Notes: generated by a model not told the origin, from the letters alone. 64,000 bases of DNA from Bacillus pumilus (GCF_002744245.1 NZ_NKHG01000118.1:53635-117634); one strand, 5' to 3'. Numbered from the stretch's first letter, positions 35,394 to 45,442 are shown. Numbers and translations are program-made.

Positions 35394-36340
35394 GAATCTC
35401 CTTTCCCTTTAATGTCTCTCACCTCAATTGGCAGCACAATTTGTTCAATCTGACTGCGCTGCGCCTCATATTGCGGTGGCAGTTTCAATGCTTCACCCAT
35501 CGTTTCCACTGATTCATCGTGTGCAAACCCTGGTGGATCCGTCGCAATCTCAAATAATATGCCGCCAAGCTCTCTAAAATAAATGGCATTGAAGTAATTT
35601 CGGTCTTGCACAGGCGTCACTTGGTATCCGCTTTGCGCAATATGTCTTTGCCAATCTAATTGATCCTGATCATCTGTTGCTCTCCATGCAATATGATGCA
35701 CAACCCCAACACCCATACGTCCTCGTGCAACAGGTGTCTGTTTCACATCAATGACATTTCCAATATCACCGAACGAACGGAATCTCACATAATCCTCTTC
35801 TGCTCCAACTCGTTGAAGTCCCATCGTTTTCTCTAACAGCTGCATCGTTTGCTCAGGCTGCGATGTTAATAAAACAGCTCCGCCAAACCCTTTAATCGCT
35901 ACGTCTGGTGTGACTCCATTAAATGTCCACTCATTTTGCTTTCCCTCCTCACGCTCTACAAGTTCAATCCATAAACCGTGCGGATCTTCAAATGAGAGAA
36001 AGGCTTCACCAAAGCGTTCAATGGTTTCATAAGAAATATCAAACTGCTTCAGACGTTCCTTCCAGAAAGAGAACGCGCCTGTAGGTACGACATATGTTGT
36101 CACACCCACTTGACCTGCACCAATTTGCCCCTTTTGTGCGCCTGGCCAAGGGAAAAACGTCATAATGGTACCAGGAGATCCCCCTTCATTCCCAAAATAT
36201 AAATGGTATGTGCCCGGATCATCAAAATTGATGGTCTTCTTCACGAGACGAAGACCTAAAACACCTGCATAAAAATCAACGTTCTCCTGAGGATGACCTA
36301 CAATCGCTGTAATATGGTGAATTCCTTCTGTTTTCTTCAC
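35390..36340 (-). CDS. mhqO: MhqO-like ring-cleaving dioxygenase
   Basis: This 316-residue protein has two vicinal-oxygen-chelate domains (TEGIHHITAIVGHPQENVDFYAG, and later VHHIAWRATDD). It matches MhqO, an extradiol-type dioxygenase thought to detoxify quinones or catechols by ring cleavage. GTG 36340 is chosen because GAGGAGGT lies 8 bp upstream; the ATG at 36361 overlaps this site. Two MhqR-type operators lie about 70-120 bp upstream. Confidence 0.87.
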   Translation of the reverse strand: MKKTEGIHHITAIVGHPQENVDFYAGVLGLRLVKKTINFDDPGTYHLYFGNEGGSPGTIMTFFPWPGAQKGQIGAGQVGVTTYVVPTGAFSFWKERLKQFDISYETIERFGEAFLSFEDPHGLWIELVEREEGKQNEWTFNGVTPDVAIKGFGGAVLLTSQPEQTMQLLEKTMGLQRVGAEEDYVRFRSFGDIGNVIDVKQTPVARGRMGVGVVHHIAWRATDDQDQLDWQRHIAQSGYQVTPVQDRNYFNAIYFRELGGILFEIATDPPGFAHDESVETMGEALKLPPQYEAQRSQIEQIVLPIEVRDIKGKGDS

Positions 36341-36408
36341 TTCTAATGACCTCCTCATCATGAAGTAACAAGCCTCTATTCATTATGTCTTTGTTGACGT
36401 CTTTTAAT

Positions 36409-36426
36409 TATCTTGAATTCGAGATA
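36409..36426. promoter_or_regulatory. MhqR operator, site 1
   Basis: TATCTTGAATTCGAGATA is a near-perfect palindrome and matches the reported MhqR box TATCTCGAATTCGAGATA at 17 of 18 bases. MhqR is a MarR-type repressor released by quinones. Confidence 0.82.
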
Positions 36427-36445
36427 TTAGATTAAAAAATATATT

Positions 36446-36463
36446 TATCTCGAATTAAGAATA
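36446..36463. promoter_or_regulatory. MhqR operator, site 2 (degenerate)
   Basis: TATCTCGAATTAAGAATA has a perfect left half and a degenerate right half. Its start is 37 bp from that of site 1. Confidence 0.55.
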
Positions 36464-36598
36464 AGTTGTTTTTAAATAAATGTCAATGATTTTAGTTGTT
36501 CCTTTTAAAAAAGCATCTTTTCCCTTCACATTGACTTCATCATACATTTCTCTCATGCCTTGATAATAATGATTCAATTATGATGTATTCCATTTTAA

Positions 36599-36616
36599 AA
36601 TTTTACTGGTAAAATT
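36599..36616. promoter_or_regulatory. Perfect dyad before the zinc-ribbon gene
   Basis: AATTTTAC and GTAAAATT flank a TG centre. The element ends 31 bp before the next start and overlaps a possible -10 (TAAAAT), so it looks like an operator. The binding protein is unknown. Confidence 0.45.
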
Positions 36617-36647
36617 CTTGTAAAGGAAACTTTTTGGGGGAGATATT

Positions 36648-37079
36648 ATGGCTAATACCTGTCCATACTGTGGCACAAATCTAAAAAAGGAGAGAGATTT
36701 CTTTTTTTGTGATTTTTGCGATATGAATTTACCACTAGATCAGATTCAGAAAGACGGAGAAAGAATCCAGATAAACAACAGAGAAATCATTTCTACCTAT
36801 CTTAATATGACAACTCCAGAATTAATGACATTTTCAACATGGGAACTGATACTTCTTTTAAGAGAAGCTAGAAAAATGAGAGCATCTCTTTACAAAAGAA
36901 AAGATGAATTACTACAGTCATTTAAACTATCCACAAAAAAAATGTATGTAATCGAAAATATACTTAAGGTTCGGCTAGGTTATATCCCAGCGAATCTAAA
37001 TAAGTCATTCCTCAACAATTATAAAAAAAATATAGAAAACCCTAAATATAAAGAAAAAATGCTGATATGGGAAAAATGA
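36648..37079 (+). CDS. Small zinc-ribbon protein of unknown function
   Basis: This 143-residue protein begins with a zinc ribbon (CPYCGTNL at the start and CDFCDMNL from residue 22, four cysteines). Next comes TTPELMTFSTWELILLLREARKMR, which looks like a helical domain, and then a lysine-rich tail. I do not recognise the family. A GGGGGAG ribosome site precedes ATG 36648 and a palindromic operator-like site lies upstream. It is lineage-specific between the mhq genes and rpsR. A regulatory or nucleic-acid-binding role is only a guess. Confidence 0.6.
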   Translation: MANTCPYCGTNLKKERDFFFCDFCDMNLPLDQIQKDGERIQINNREIISTYLNMTTPELMTFSTWELILLLREARKMRASLYKRKDELLQSFKLSTKKMYVIENILKVRLGYIPANLNKSFLNNYKKNIENPKYKEKMLIWEK

Positions 37080-37168
37080 ATTAATATATTTTCGCCTGAT
37101 CATTTAAACTTTTAATATCTTTAAAGATATGCCTTAAATCGGCAGCAATTATTCATTTGATTACATAA

Positions 37169-37199
37169 AAAAGCGAAGAGCTCAAGGCTCTTCGCTTTT
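37169..37199. terminator. Terminator after the rpsF-ssb-rpsR operon
   Basis: AAAAGCGAAGAGC pairs with GCTCTTCGCTTTT; it can serve both strands. Confidence 0.85.
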
Positions 37200-37210
37200 A
37201 AGTCAACGAC

Positions 37211-37456
<246 letters not shown>

Positions 37457-37489
37457 TCACACCTTTCCTTTAGTCATTTTTCAGATCAA

Positions 37490-38032
37490 TTAGAATGGCA
37501 AATCATCATCGGAGATGTCAATCGGTTTACCATCATTCGCAAATGGGTCATCATTGAAGCTATTTCCCTGATTACGATTTTGATTGTTTTGATTGCCATA
37601 TGGATTTTGATTTGGTTCATTTCCAAATGGGTTCTGATCGTTTTGGCTACCGCCATAATACTGGCCTCCGCTATTGCCACCGCCGCTGTATCCACCTGAA
37701 CCAGCACCGCCGCTCTTAGGCTCAAGAAATTGAACACTTTCAGCTTGAACCTCTGTCACGAAGACACGCTGTCCTTGCTGATTTTCATAGTTTCTCGTCT
37801 GTAAGCGACCGTCTACACCGGCAAGACTTCCTTTTTTCAAGAAATTAGCCACGTTCTCGGCTTGTCTTCTCCAAGTAACACAGTTAATGAAATCGGCTTC
37901 ACGCTCTCCAGATTGATTCGTAAACGTACGATTCACAGCTAGAGTAAATGTGGCTACAGCCGCACCATTAGGCGTGTAGCGAAGCTCAGGGTCTTTTGTT
38001 AGTCTTCCGACCAATACAACACGGTTTAGCAT
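37490..38032 (-). CDS. ssbA: Single-stranded DNA-binding protein (SsbA)
   Basis: This 180-residue protein has an N-terminal OB fold ([23 protein letters not shown]), a glycine/asparagine-rich linker (about 110-165) and the acidic tip DISDDDLPF that binds partner proteins. It coats single-stranded DNA in replication and repair. It lies between rpsF and rpsR, as in other Bacillus. Confidence 0.97.
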   Translation of the reverse strand: MLNRVVLVGRLTKDPELRYTPNGAAVATFTLAVNRTFTNQSGEREADFINCVTWRRQAENVANFLKKGSLAGVDGRLQTRNYENQQGQRVFVTEVQAESVQFLEPKSGGAGSGGYSGGGNSGGQYYGGSQNDQNPFGNEPNQNPYGNQNNQNRNQGNSFNDDPFANDGKPIDISDDDLPF

Positions 38033-38068
38033 ATTGAAAGACCACCTTTAAATATATATTTCAATGAT

Positions 38069-38404
<336 letters not shown>

Positions 38405-38431
38405 AATAAATTATATTACTCACAATTGTAT

Positions 38432-38460
38432 ATTATAACAAACCACTTGGCCTATGACAA
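38432..38460 (-). promoter_or_regulatory. Sigma-A promoter of rpsF-ssb-rpsR
   Basis: On the minus strand TTGTCA and TATAAT are separated by 17 bp, just after the ychF stop. Confidence 0.85.
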
Positions 38461-38464
38461 GAAC

Positions 38465-39565
38465 CTATACATTAAAACGGAAATGAATGACGTCTCCATC
38501 TTTCACTTCGTATTCTTTACCTTCTAAACGAACTTTCCCTGCTTCTTTCGCAGCAGACATGCTTCCGCCAGCTAGTAAATCCTCATAAGCTACCGTTTCA
38601 GCACGAATAAAACCACGCTCGAAGTCCGTATGAATGATTCCGGCACATTCTGGCGCCTTCATTCCTTTTTTAAATGTCCAAGCGCGCACCTCTTGCTCAC
38701 CTGCTGTAAAATACGTAGCTAAGCCTAGAAGTGAATAAGACGCTTTGATCAGCTGATCTAGTCCCGATTCTTTGATGCCGAGCTCTTCAAGGAACATCTG
38801 CTTCTCTTCTCCTTCAAGCTCTGCAATTTCAGACTCGATCTTGGCACAAACAATGATCACTTCAGCGTTTTCGCCAGACGCAAACTCACGAATTTGTTGG
38901 ACATATTCGTTACCGTCCTGATCCGCTACTTCATCCTCACTCACATTTGCTACATAAAGAACTGGTTTAGACGTGAGTAAATGAAGCTGTTTCACAAGCT
39001 TTTGCTGCTCATCTGTAAATTCTACAGATCTTGCAGATTTTCCAGCTTCAAATGCGTCCTTTAGCTTAGACAAAATATCAAATTCAGCTACAGCTTCCTT
39101 ATCCTTTTGTTTCGCGAGTTTACTCACCCGAGTCAAACGTTTTTCAACCGTTTCTAAATCAGCCAAAATCAATTCTAGATTAATGGTTTCAATATCTGAC
39201 ACTGGATCAACCTTACCTGATACGTGTGTAATGTTATCATCTGCAAAAGCTCTCACCACGTGACAGATCGCATCTACTTGGCGGATATGTGAAAGGAATT
39301 TATTCCCTAAACCTTCACCTTTAGATGCACCTTTGACAATGCCAGCAATATCAGTGAATTCAAAAGCAGTCGGAACTGTCTTTTTCGGCTGCACCAATTC
39401 TGTTAGCTTTTGTAAACGTTCATCCGGAACTTCTACAATTCCGACGTTTGGATCAATGGTACAGAACGGATAGTTAGCAGACTCCGCTCCAGCCTGTGTA
39501 ATTGCATTAAATAGCGTTGACTTTCCGACGTTAGGTAAGCCAACAATACCAGCTGTTAAAGCCAT
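38465..39565 (-). CDS. ychF: Redox-regulated ATPase YchF (Obg family)
   Basis: This 366-residue P-loop protein has the G1 motif GLPNVGKSTLFN, the G3 region DIAGIVKGASKGEGLGN and a C-terminal TGS domain. YchF-type proteins bind ATP and associate with ribosomes. B. subtilis YyaF has the same position beside rpsF. Confidence 0.95.
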   Translation of the reverse strand: MALTAGIVGLPNVGKSTLFNAITQAGAESANYPFCTIDPNVGIVEVPDERLQKLTELVQPKKTVPTAFEFTDIAGIVKGASKGEGLGNKFLSHIRQVDAICHVVRAFADDNITHVSGKVDPVSDIETINLELILADLETVEKRLTRVSKLAKQKDKEAVAEFDILSKLKDAFEAGKSARSVEFTDEQQKLVKQLHLLTSKPVLYVANVSEDEVADQDGNEYVQQIREFASGENAEVIIVCAKIESEIAELEGEEKQMFLEELGIKESGLDQLIKASYSLLGLATYFTAGEQEVRAWTFKKGMKAPECAGIIHTDFERGFIRAETVAYEDLLAGGSMSAAKEAGKVRLEGKEYEVKDGDVIHFRFNV

Positions 39566-39766
39566 TCTTTCATCTCCTCTATATCAAACGTGCTCGTTAT
39601 ACTGCGTAATATGAACCTAGAGCAATTATAAGTAGGTTTACATGAAAAGACAAGCTAGCCACAATGCATTTTCAATAGAAGAAACATCAACAAAAAGAGC
39701 GAATCAGAGCTGTAAAAGGATAACTTGCTTCTGTTTCTCCTGTATAATAGACAAATTTAACAAAAA

Positions 39767-39806
39767 AAGCATGAGGCCTACCTTAAGCAGTTGGCTCCTC
39801 ATGCTT
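39767..39806 (-). terminator. Terminator overlapping the end of yyzM
   Basis: AAGCATGAGG pairs with CCTCATGCTT, with a T-run on the minus strand. The stop codon of yyzM lies in the loop. Confidence 0.75.
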
Positions 39807-39989
39807 GACAAGAATTTTCTTCATTTTTCGTTCAAAATCTCTTCTTGGGATCATCACGCTGTGCCCACAGCCTTCGCATTTAATGCGAATATCCATTCCC
39901 AAACGAATGACCTTCCACCGATTGGCACCACATGGATGGGGTTTTTTCATTTCAACGACGTCGTGTAACCCAAACGCTTTGTCTGCCAT
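39783..39989 (-). CDS. yyzM: DUF951 small protein YyzM
   Basis: This 68-residue protein (EMKKPHPCGAN, then IRIKCEGCGHSVMIPR) has three conserved cysteines as in the DUF951 family. The family is near-universal in Bacillota beside ychF; the role is unknown but nucleic-acid binding has been proposed. AGAGGTGA precedes ATG 39989. Confidence 0.88.
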   Translation of the reverse strand: MADKAFGLHDVVEMKKPHPCGANRWKVIRLGMDIRIKCEGCGHSVMIPRRDFERKMKKILVKHEEPTA

Positions 39990-40282
39990 CAGCCTTCACC
40001 TCTCTTGCTTACTTCATTGAATCTATTGTACAAAAAAACAATGATCGAGGGCAATGCACAAAATAAAGAGCCGCTTCCATTCGTCAGTCCCGTTCTTTTT
40101 TAAGAAAAAACCCTTCTTTTAGATCATTTTATTTGTGACCAATAGTTACTTAAACTCGGCTTTTTTTCAATATTGTCACAAACACTGTAGGTCAAAAGGT
40201 TTTTATTGGTAGAACTCTGTGGTTTTTCCATATTTTTTGATTTATGATATCTGCATAAATGTTATGTGAGGGAGCAGGTAAG

Positions 40283-41602
40283 ATGGTCAATCGAAAGGAT
40301 AGATTAACCGATAAAGACTATAAAATCATATCCGATCATGCTGGGAACGCAGACAATTACCAGCAGCACCATAAGATAGAAATAGGTCAGCAAACGCTCA
40401 CTGTCCACGATTTTCTAAAGATCGATCATAAATTATATGGCTTAACGATGCAGCAGGAACATTCAGACGAGTTCATCGTTGCTTTTCACTGTCCGTTACC
40501 AATGCAAATGACGGTCTCATCACCAGAAGATGTTCAAACAGCAGCACATTCATTGCTAAAAACGGATTATGCCTATCCCATTGAAAGAAAATCCCTAGCT
40601 GGGAATCAAGATCATGCCTTTTTTAAAGGGAAGGAATACATAGAGCAAGTCTGTCAGAAGCACCCAAATGCAGCGATCTATCTCACTGGACAGACCCTTG
40701 CCGGTGCTGTTTGTGCTTATATTGCAACAGAACAGCCAGCTGTCAAAAAAGCCATCACCTTTGATAGCCCAAATATATGGAGCAGTCTGTCGCCTTCAAT
40801 TCAGCAAAAGGCACTGCAAGGAAAATATACACATGTTTTGACTGAATATATTCAGCCCACTCATTATGTAGGCTTACTCAATCGTCAAGATCATGGGGTT
40901 GGACAAGTAAAGTACACCGTACCACCTCGGGAGCAAGGCTCGGTCCAAGAATCGATTAAATACAAACAAAGAGAAATCGACACCTTTTTAAAATCAGCTT
41001 TTGCGTCTATGAATATAGAATGGAACGAATCATTTGATACAAATGCCTTTTTAGCTCTCGTTTCAGGAGATTTAAAAGTAAATGGGTACGCATTCCATTC
41101 GAATGGGGCTGCCCGTATTTTAGATGAACAGCTTGATCACAATACGAGTTTTACGACCATGCTTTTACAAGAAATCCATTCAGGCCGTGCATATGCACAA
41201 AGCGGGCTTGAAATTATCATAAAATCCCATTTACTAAAAAATTCATCCTATGATCTACAAAGCATTATTGAGCATGAGGTGCAAACTGTATTTGAGAAAA
41301 TAGATGGAATTGATGAAAGTGTAAAAGATGCCATCCATCATGTAAAACAAGAGCTTAAAGGACTTGTTGGCTTTGGGCACTATGATTTATTAAGTCATAG
41401 CGATGTGGAAGCACTGTTAGAGGAAGTAAGGATGGAGCAGCAGCATTCATCCTTTTATTCACATGAAAAACAACTGAATGCCTTGTACACCCTCAGAGAC
41501 TACGAACAAGAACTTTCCACCCTTTCAAGACATATGTATACAATGGGTGACGACTATGCCAAGGCAGATAGACGCCTTGCGATGCAAATGGGGATTCGTT
41601 AA
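40283..41602 (+). CDS. Lipase-like alpha/beta-hydrolase protein with a replaced nucleophile motif
   Basis: This 439-residue protein resembles class 3 lipases. The expected GHSLGG elbow reads GQTLAG at about residue 132, before VCAYIATEQPAVKKAITFDSPN. Thr stands where the catalytic Ser should be. No signal peptide is visible. The second half (about 230-439) is helical and unrecognised. ATG 40283 follows a GAGGGAG site. A 136-residue gene follows after 15 bp and they form one transcript. B. subtilis has yyaD and yyaE between yyaC and ychF; this pair is different. A binding, non-enzymatic or toxin-like role is possible. Confidence 0.6.
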   Translation: MVNRKDRLTDKDYKIISDHAGNADNYQQHHKIEIGQQTLTVHDFLKIDHKLYGLTMQQEHSDEFIVAFHCPLPMQMTVSSPEDVQTAAHSLLKTDYAYPIERKSLAGNQDHAFFKGKEYIEQVCQKHPNAAIYLTGQTLAGAVCAYIATEQPAVKKAITFDSPNIWSSLSPSIQQKALQGKYTHVLTEYIQPTHYVGLLNRQDHGVGQVKYTVPPREQGSVQESIKYKQREIDTFLKSAFASMNIEWNESFDTNAFLALVSGDLKVNGYAFHSNGAARILDEQLDHNTSFTTMLLQEIHSGRAYAQSGLEIIIKSHLLKNSSYDLQSIIEHEVQTVFEKIDGIDESVKDAIHHVKQELKGLVGFGHYDLLSHSDVEALLEEVRMEQQHSSFYSHEKQLNALYTLRDYEQELSTLSRHMYTMGDDYAKADRRLAMQMGIR

Positions 41603-41617
41603 GAAAGGAGTCAACGT

Positions 41618-42028
41618 ATGATCAATCAAAATAAACCTCCTAGTGACGCCCAGCGTTTCCTGCAAAATGTGAGTGCTCGCCGCTCCATGTCTGTATTCGA
41701 AGGTCAGTCCGCACCTCAAACACATTCGCAATCTCCTGAAGAAATTGCCGCCATTCAGGCCATGCGAAGAGAAGGTCAGCGAAAGGATTTAAAGCGATTG
41801 CTGAAAATGCGGCTTCATGACGAATTGGCAAACACCCGCGTGCACTTGGAGTATCAATTGGCAAAAACAGAAGATATGATGAACCAGACAACCATTGTCA
41901 AACAGCATTTATCCCAGCATTTAAAGGGACAAGCCATCTCAGAATTAGAGGAACGCATTCAGCGTCTCCAGCAACTGCCTGTATATGACGATATCAAAGA
42001 CGCCATCGATTCAATTCGAATAAAATAA
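41618..42028 (+). CDS. Small helical protein paired with the lipase-like gene
   Basis: This 136-residue charged protein has a flexible N-terminus (about 1-40). A long amphipathic helix or coiled coil follows, with HDELANTRVHLEYQLAKTED and SELEERIQRLQQL. I do not recognise it. AAAGGAG precedes ATG 41618, 15 bp after the lipase-like stop. The fixed pairing suggests a partner or immunity role, but there is no direct evidence. Confidence 0.55.
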   Translation: MINQNKPPSDAQRFLQNVSARRSMSVFEGQSAPQTHSQSPEEIAAIQAMRREGQRKDLKRLLKMRLHDELANTRVHLEYQLAKTEDMMNQTTIVKQHLSQHLKGQAISELEERIQRLQQLPVYDDIKDAIDSIRIK

Positions 42029-42060
42029 GCACTGCTCTTGTGAAGAGAGGTGCTTATTTT
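42022..42060. terminator. Bidirectional terminator
   Basis: AAAATAAGCAC...CTCTT pairs with AAGAG...GTGCTTATTTT. It separates the pair above from the convergent membrane-protein gene, whose stop codon lies inside it. Confidence 0.8.
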
Positions 42061-43112
42061 ATTTTTTCAATATAATTTTTAGGCCGAGTAAATATCTTTT
42101 TACTTAAAATCGGATACAGCATTAAACAGACGAGTAAATAAAGATTTAACAAGCTATAAATCGGATACAAGAAAGCAATCAAATCGGCAAATCCAAGAGA
42201 TGTTAAAGGCGCCATCAAAAGAAGCATAACGAATACAATCAACCAGCGAGGCATTCGTACAAAAGAGAGCATCCGACTGGATAAACCAAATAAACCGGCG
42301 GCTGTTGTCGTATAAATGGCTAGACAAAGGACAACTGTCATAAACACAAACAATGACGTCGGTGCCCCTTCTAATACCGTAAACAAAGGAATTCCTTCTG
42401 CTGAAAGACTCCCAGAAATATCAACAAGTATTTCGTTATATACATAAGAGATGACACCAAAAATTAGACCGCTTAATATACTCGCAACTTTGGCTTCTCC
42501 CAGCCCCTTCATTTCTTTCCCAACCGAAGACAGCACGGCAACTACAGATAATATATTCAAAGAAGCAAAGACAATACTGGCAGGCCAATTGTACTGCTGC
42601 CCAAAATCAATCCTCCACATATGATCATGATTCATATAATAAAAAACAAACGCATAGATGAGCCCCACCACCAAAATTGGTATAATGAAGGCATTCACCG
42701 ATAAGAGCCCTTTCACATCCCAGAAAAAAATCATAAATGAAAAAAAACAAAACGCACCGATTCCAACCCAAAATGGAACATGATACATCTCAAGTGTGAC
42801 CCCGCCACCGGCAATCATGACCGTTGTTGTTGTGAATAGATAAAGGACAATTAAAATGTCATACACCTTAGCCAGCCATGGACCTACAAGCCGCTCTAAC
42901 ACTGGCACAAAGTGATCAGCACGCACCTCATAACTAATTTTCAACACCACATAGGTAGACAGCATAAACATCAATGTAAATAGTAGAATGGCTAGTCCAC
43001 TATCAATGCCAAAAAACTGCCAAATTTCTTGGCCGGAAGCATACCCCGCTCCTATTAAGCTTCCTAAAATTAAAAGCGTCCACCTTGAACCAGCCTTCCA
43101 CACAATCATCAC
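42054..43112 (-). CDS. YkvI-like integral membrane protein
   Basis: This 352-residue protein has about ten membrane helices and resembles YkvI-type proteins, distant relatives of LeuT-fold transporters (ILGSLIGAGYASGQEIWQFF at the start). The substrate is unknown. The gene is divergent from yyaC. I do not recall a counterpart at this place in B. subtilis, so it is probably lineage-specific. Confidence 0.65.
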   Translation of the reverse strand: MMIVWKAGSRWTLLILGSLIGAGYASGQEIWQFFGIDSGLAILLFTLMFMLSTYVVLKISYEVRADHFVPVLERLVGPWLAKVYDILIVLYLFTTTTVMIAGGGVTLEMYHVPFWVGIGAFCFFSFMIFFWDVKGLLSVNAFIIPILVVGLIYAFVFYYMNHDHMWRIDFGQQYNWPASIVFASLNILSVVAVLSSVGKEMKGLGEAKVASILSGLIFGVISYVYNEILVDISGSLSAEGIPLFTVLEGAPTSLFVFMTVVLCLAIYTTTAAGLFGLSSRMLSFVRMPRWLIVFVMLLLMAPLTSLGFADLIAFLYPIYSLLNLYLLVCLMLYPILSKKIFTRPKNYIEKIK

Positions 43113-43181
43113 CTCATAGGTATAGAATTAAGCTTGTTTCCGTATACTGTTACTAACTACTATGACAAGGAAGTGAGACCT

Positions 43182-43808
43182 ATGAATAGCAAGAACGGTC
43201 TTTTTTTAAGAAATAGGGTGAAAGAATACGTGTCCCATACGGATACAAATGCCATTCAGCATCTGAAAAGTATTTTATTCTCGCATCTTCAGAAAGCAGG
43301 AAAAAGACCCGTTGCCATCGTTTGTATTGGAACAGACCGCTCAACTGGCGACTCTCTAGGTCCACTTGTTGGAACAAAGCTTTCAGGTCTGAATTTGAAT
43401 AAGCTTCACGTATACGGAACACTCTCTGACCCAGTACATGCTGTCAATTTAAAAGAAAAGCTCGCTGAAATTGAACAAGCTCATAAACATCCATTTATTG
43501 TGGCTGTTGATGCCTGTTTAGGAAGAGTGAAAAGTGTAGGATCCTTCCAAATTGGAGATGGGCCATTAAAGCCTGGGGCAGGTGTGCAAAAGGAGCTCCC
43601 GGAGGTAGGAGATATTCATATCAATGGGATCGTCAACGTGAGTGGTTTTATGGAATACTTCGTTCTCCAAAACACAAGGCTTCATCTTGTCATGTCTATG
43701 GCTACTACACTTTCTGAAAGTCTATCTCACATTGATCAAATGGATTGGACGAGAGAAAAAAGCCGCTCTCTCTTTACCCCTATTCAAAATATCACTGGGA
43801 GAATATAA
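43182..43808 (+). CDS. yyaC: YyaC, DUF1256 spore-protease-like protein
   Basis: This 208-residue protein has the GPR-related DUF1256 core (IVCIGTDRSTGDSLGPLVGTKL, then VAVDACLGRVKSVG and a late HINGIVNVSG). It is a sporulation-associated family related to the germination protease. ATG 43182 follows AAGGAAGTGA; a TTG at 43134 is in frame but unsupported. It converges on spo0J, as in B. subtilis. Confidence 0.88.
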   Translation: MNSKNGLFLRNRVKEYVSHTDTNAIQHLKSILFSHLQKAGKRPVAIVCIGTDRSTGDSLGPLVGTKLSGLNLNKLHVYGTLSDPVHAVNLKEKLAEIEQAHKHPFIVAVDACLGRVKSVGSFQIGDGPLKPGAGVQKELPEVGDIHINGIVNVSGFMEYFVLQNTRLHLVMSMATTLSESLSHIDQMDWTREKSRSLFTPIQNITGRI

Positions 43809-43835
43809 AAAAGACCATCTCGTATGAAGATGGTC
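43806..43835 (-). terminator. Terminator after spo0J
   Basis: On the minus strand GACCATCT pairs with AGATGGTC and is followed by TTTTTT. It overlaps the last codon of spo0J. Confidence 0.8.
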
Positions 43836-44688
43836 ACTCTGATGATTCTCTCGTAGAAAGCAATTCAAGAATTCTTTCTAAATCTTCATTTGAAAGAAAT
43901 TCAATCTCAATTTTTCCTTTTTTCTTCTGTTTCTTAATCGTCACTGAAGTACCAAAGTAATTTTGTAAGAAAGACTCTCTTTCTTTCAACATTCGATCCT
44001 TTGGTGCTTCTTTTTTCTTTGTTTCACGTGGAACATTTTCGTTTAACTGCTGAACAAGTTTCTCAACCTGACGTACATTTAACCCCTCGTCCACGATTTT
44101 CTTTACCAATGGCGCTAGCTTCTTCTTGTTTTTCAAGCTAAGCAATGTTCGTCCATGTCCCATCGATAACGTTCCATTGGCAATCAGCTTTTGTACTTCT
44201 TCCGGTAAAGTCAGAAGGCGGAGATGGTTCGCAATATGCGGTCTGCTTTTACCTAACCGCTTCGCTAATTCTTCTTGGGTCACACTTAAGTGATCTAGCA
44301 AGGAAGCATAGGCTTCCGCTTCCTCTAATGGAGATAAATCCTCACGCTGTAAGTTTTCTAAAAGAGCAATCTCTCTCATCAGCGTTTCTGAAAATTCTCT
44401 GACGATCGCAGGAATTGTTGTCAGACCAGCTTGTTCTGCTGCTCGAAAACGGCGCTCACCTGCTACAATGTCATATCCTTTAATCGATTTTCGAACGATG
44501 ATCGGCTGTAAAACGCCGTGCTGCTGAATAGATGCTTTGAGATCAGCTAACGCATCGTCATCAAACGTTTTCCTTGGCTGATACGGATTCGGACGCAGAT
44601 CCTTTAATTTGATTTCTTCTACAGCTTCTTCATTTGACTCTACGTTGTTAAATAATGCATTAATACCCTTCCCAAGACCTTTAGCCAT
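43834..44688 (-). CDS. spo0J: Spo0J / ParB chromosome-partitioning protein
   Basis: This 284-residue protein has the ParB N-terminal CTPase motifs ([13 protein letters not shown] and [17 protein letters not shown]), a helix-turn-helix ([23 protein letters not shown]) and a C-terminal dimerisation domain. It loads at parS and spreads as a clamp to organise the origin. ATG 44688 (MAKGLGKG) is chosen over 44694 because AAGGAAG lies 10 bp upstream and the start matches B. subtilis. It contains a parS site. Confidence 0.96.
   Translation of the reverse strand: MAKGLGKGINALFNNVESNEEAVEEIKLKDLRPNPYQPRKTFDDDALADLKASIQQHGVLQPIIVRKSIKGYDIVAGERRFRAAEQAGLTTIPAIVREFSETLMREIALLENLQREDLSPLEEAEAYASLLDHLSVTQEELAKRLGKSRPHIANHLRLLTLPEEVQKLIANGTLSMGHGRTLLSLKNKKKLAPLVKKIVDEGLNVRQVEKLVQQLNENVPRETKKKEAPKDRMLKERESFLQNYFGTSVTIKKQKKKGKIEIEFLSNEDLERILELLSTRESSE
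44020..44035. other. parS site inside spo0J
   Basis: TGTTTCACGTGGAACA is a perfect match to the Bacillus parS consensus. B. subtilis has a parS at the same place in spo0J. Confidence 0.95.
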
Positions 44689-45442
44689 TCGCATCCACTT
44701 CCTTTGCTAAGTCTAAATAGACATCTGCACCTCTTGAACGTGGATCATACAAGATAATAGGCTTTCCATGACTAGGCGCTTCGCTGAGTCTGACATTTCT
44801 CGGAATGACGGTGTGATAGACTTTATCTCTAAAGTATTTCTTCACTTCTTCAATGACCTGAATCCCCAGATTTGTCCTTGCATCAAGCATCGTCAGTAAG
44901 ACCCCTTCAATGGCAAGGTCGGTATTTAAATGTTTCTGCACGAGACGAACTGTGTTTAACAATTGACTTAATCCTTCAAGCGCATAATATTCACACTGCA
45001 CCGGTATTAAAACGGAATCGGATGCAGTTAACGCATTAATCGTCAGTAATCCAAGTGATGGCGGGCAGTCAATAATCATATAATCATAATTTTGCTTCAC
45101 TGATTCAAGTGCTCTCTTCAGCCTCACTTCACGTGAGATCGTAGGCACAAGCTCAATTTCAGCCCCTGCAAGCTGTATCGTCGCAGGAATGACATCAAGA
45201 TTTTCGACCTCTGTCGTCTTAATCACATCAAGTACATCTGCATCATCAACTAAAATATCGTACACACACTTCTCTACGTCGGCCTTCTCAATCCCAATAC
45301 CACTCGTGGCATTGCCCTGCGGATCAATATCAACTAACAACACTCGTTTTCCTATGTATGCTAAACACGCACCCAAATTAACAGAAGTTGTCGTCTTCCC
45401 AACGCCGCCCTTCTGGTTGGTAATCGCTATGATTTTCCCCAC
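44681..45442 (-). CDS. soj: Soj / ParA ATPase
   Basis: This 253-residue protein has the deviant Walker A motif [13 protein letters not shown] and [11 protein letters not shown]. It regulates DnaA and helps segregate origins with Spo0J. GTG 45442 (VGKIIAIT) is chosen because the length and sequence then equal B. subtilis Soj; 45481 is a longer in-frame option. It overlaps spo0J by 8 bp. Confidence 0.95.
   Translation of the reverse strand: MGKIIAITNQKGGVGKTTTSVNLGACLAYIGKRVLLVDIDPQGNATSGIGIEKADVEKCVYDILVDDADVLDVIKTTEVENLDVIPATIQLAGAEIELVPTISREVRLKRALESVKQNYDYMIIDCPPSLGLLTINALTASDSVLIPVQCEYYALEGLSQLLNTVRLVQKHLNTDLAIEGVLLTMLDARTNLGIQVIEEVKKYFRDKVYHTVIPRNVRLSEAPSHGKPIILYDPRSRGADVYLDLAKEVDANG

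Noticed and set aside
39642..39968. Forward frame opposite yyzM
   Set aside because: It overlaps yyzM and its terminator and lacks a ribosome site and family match.
45120..45140. Third parS-like site (TTCACGTGAGAT) in soj
   Set aside because: Only the central bases agree; too many mismatches in the arms.
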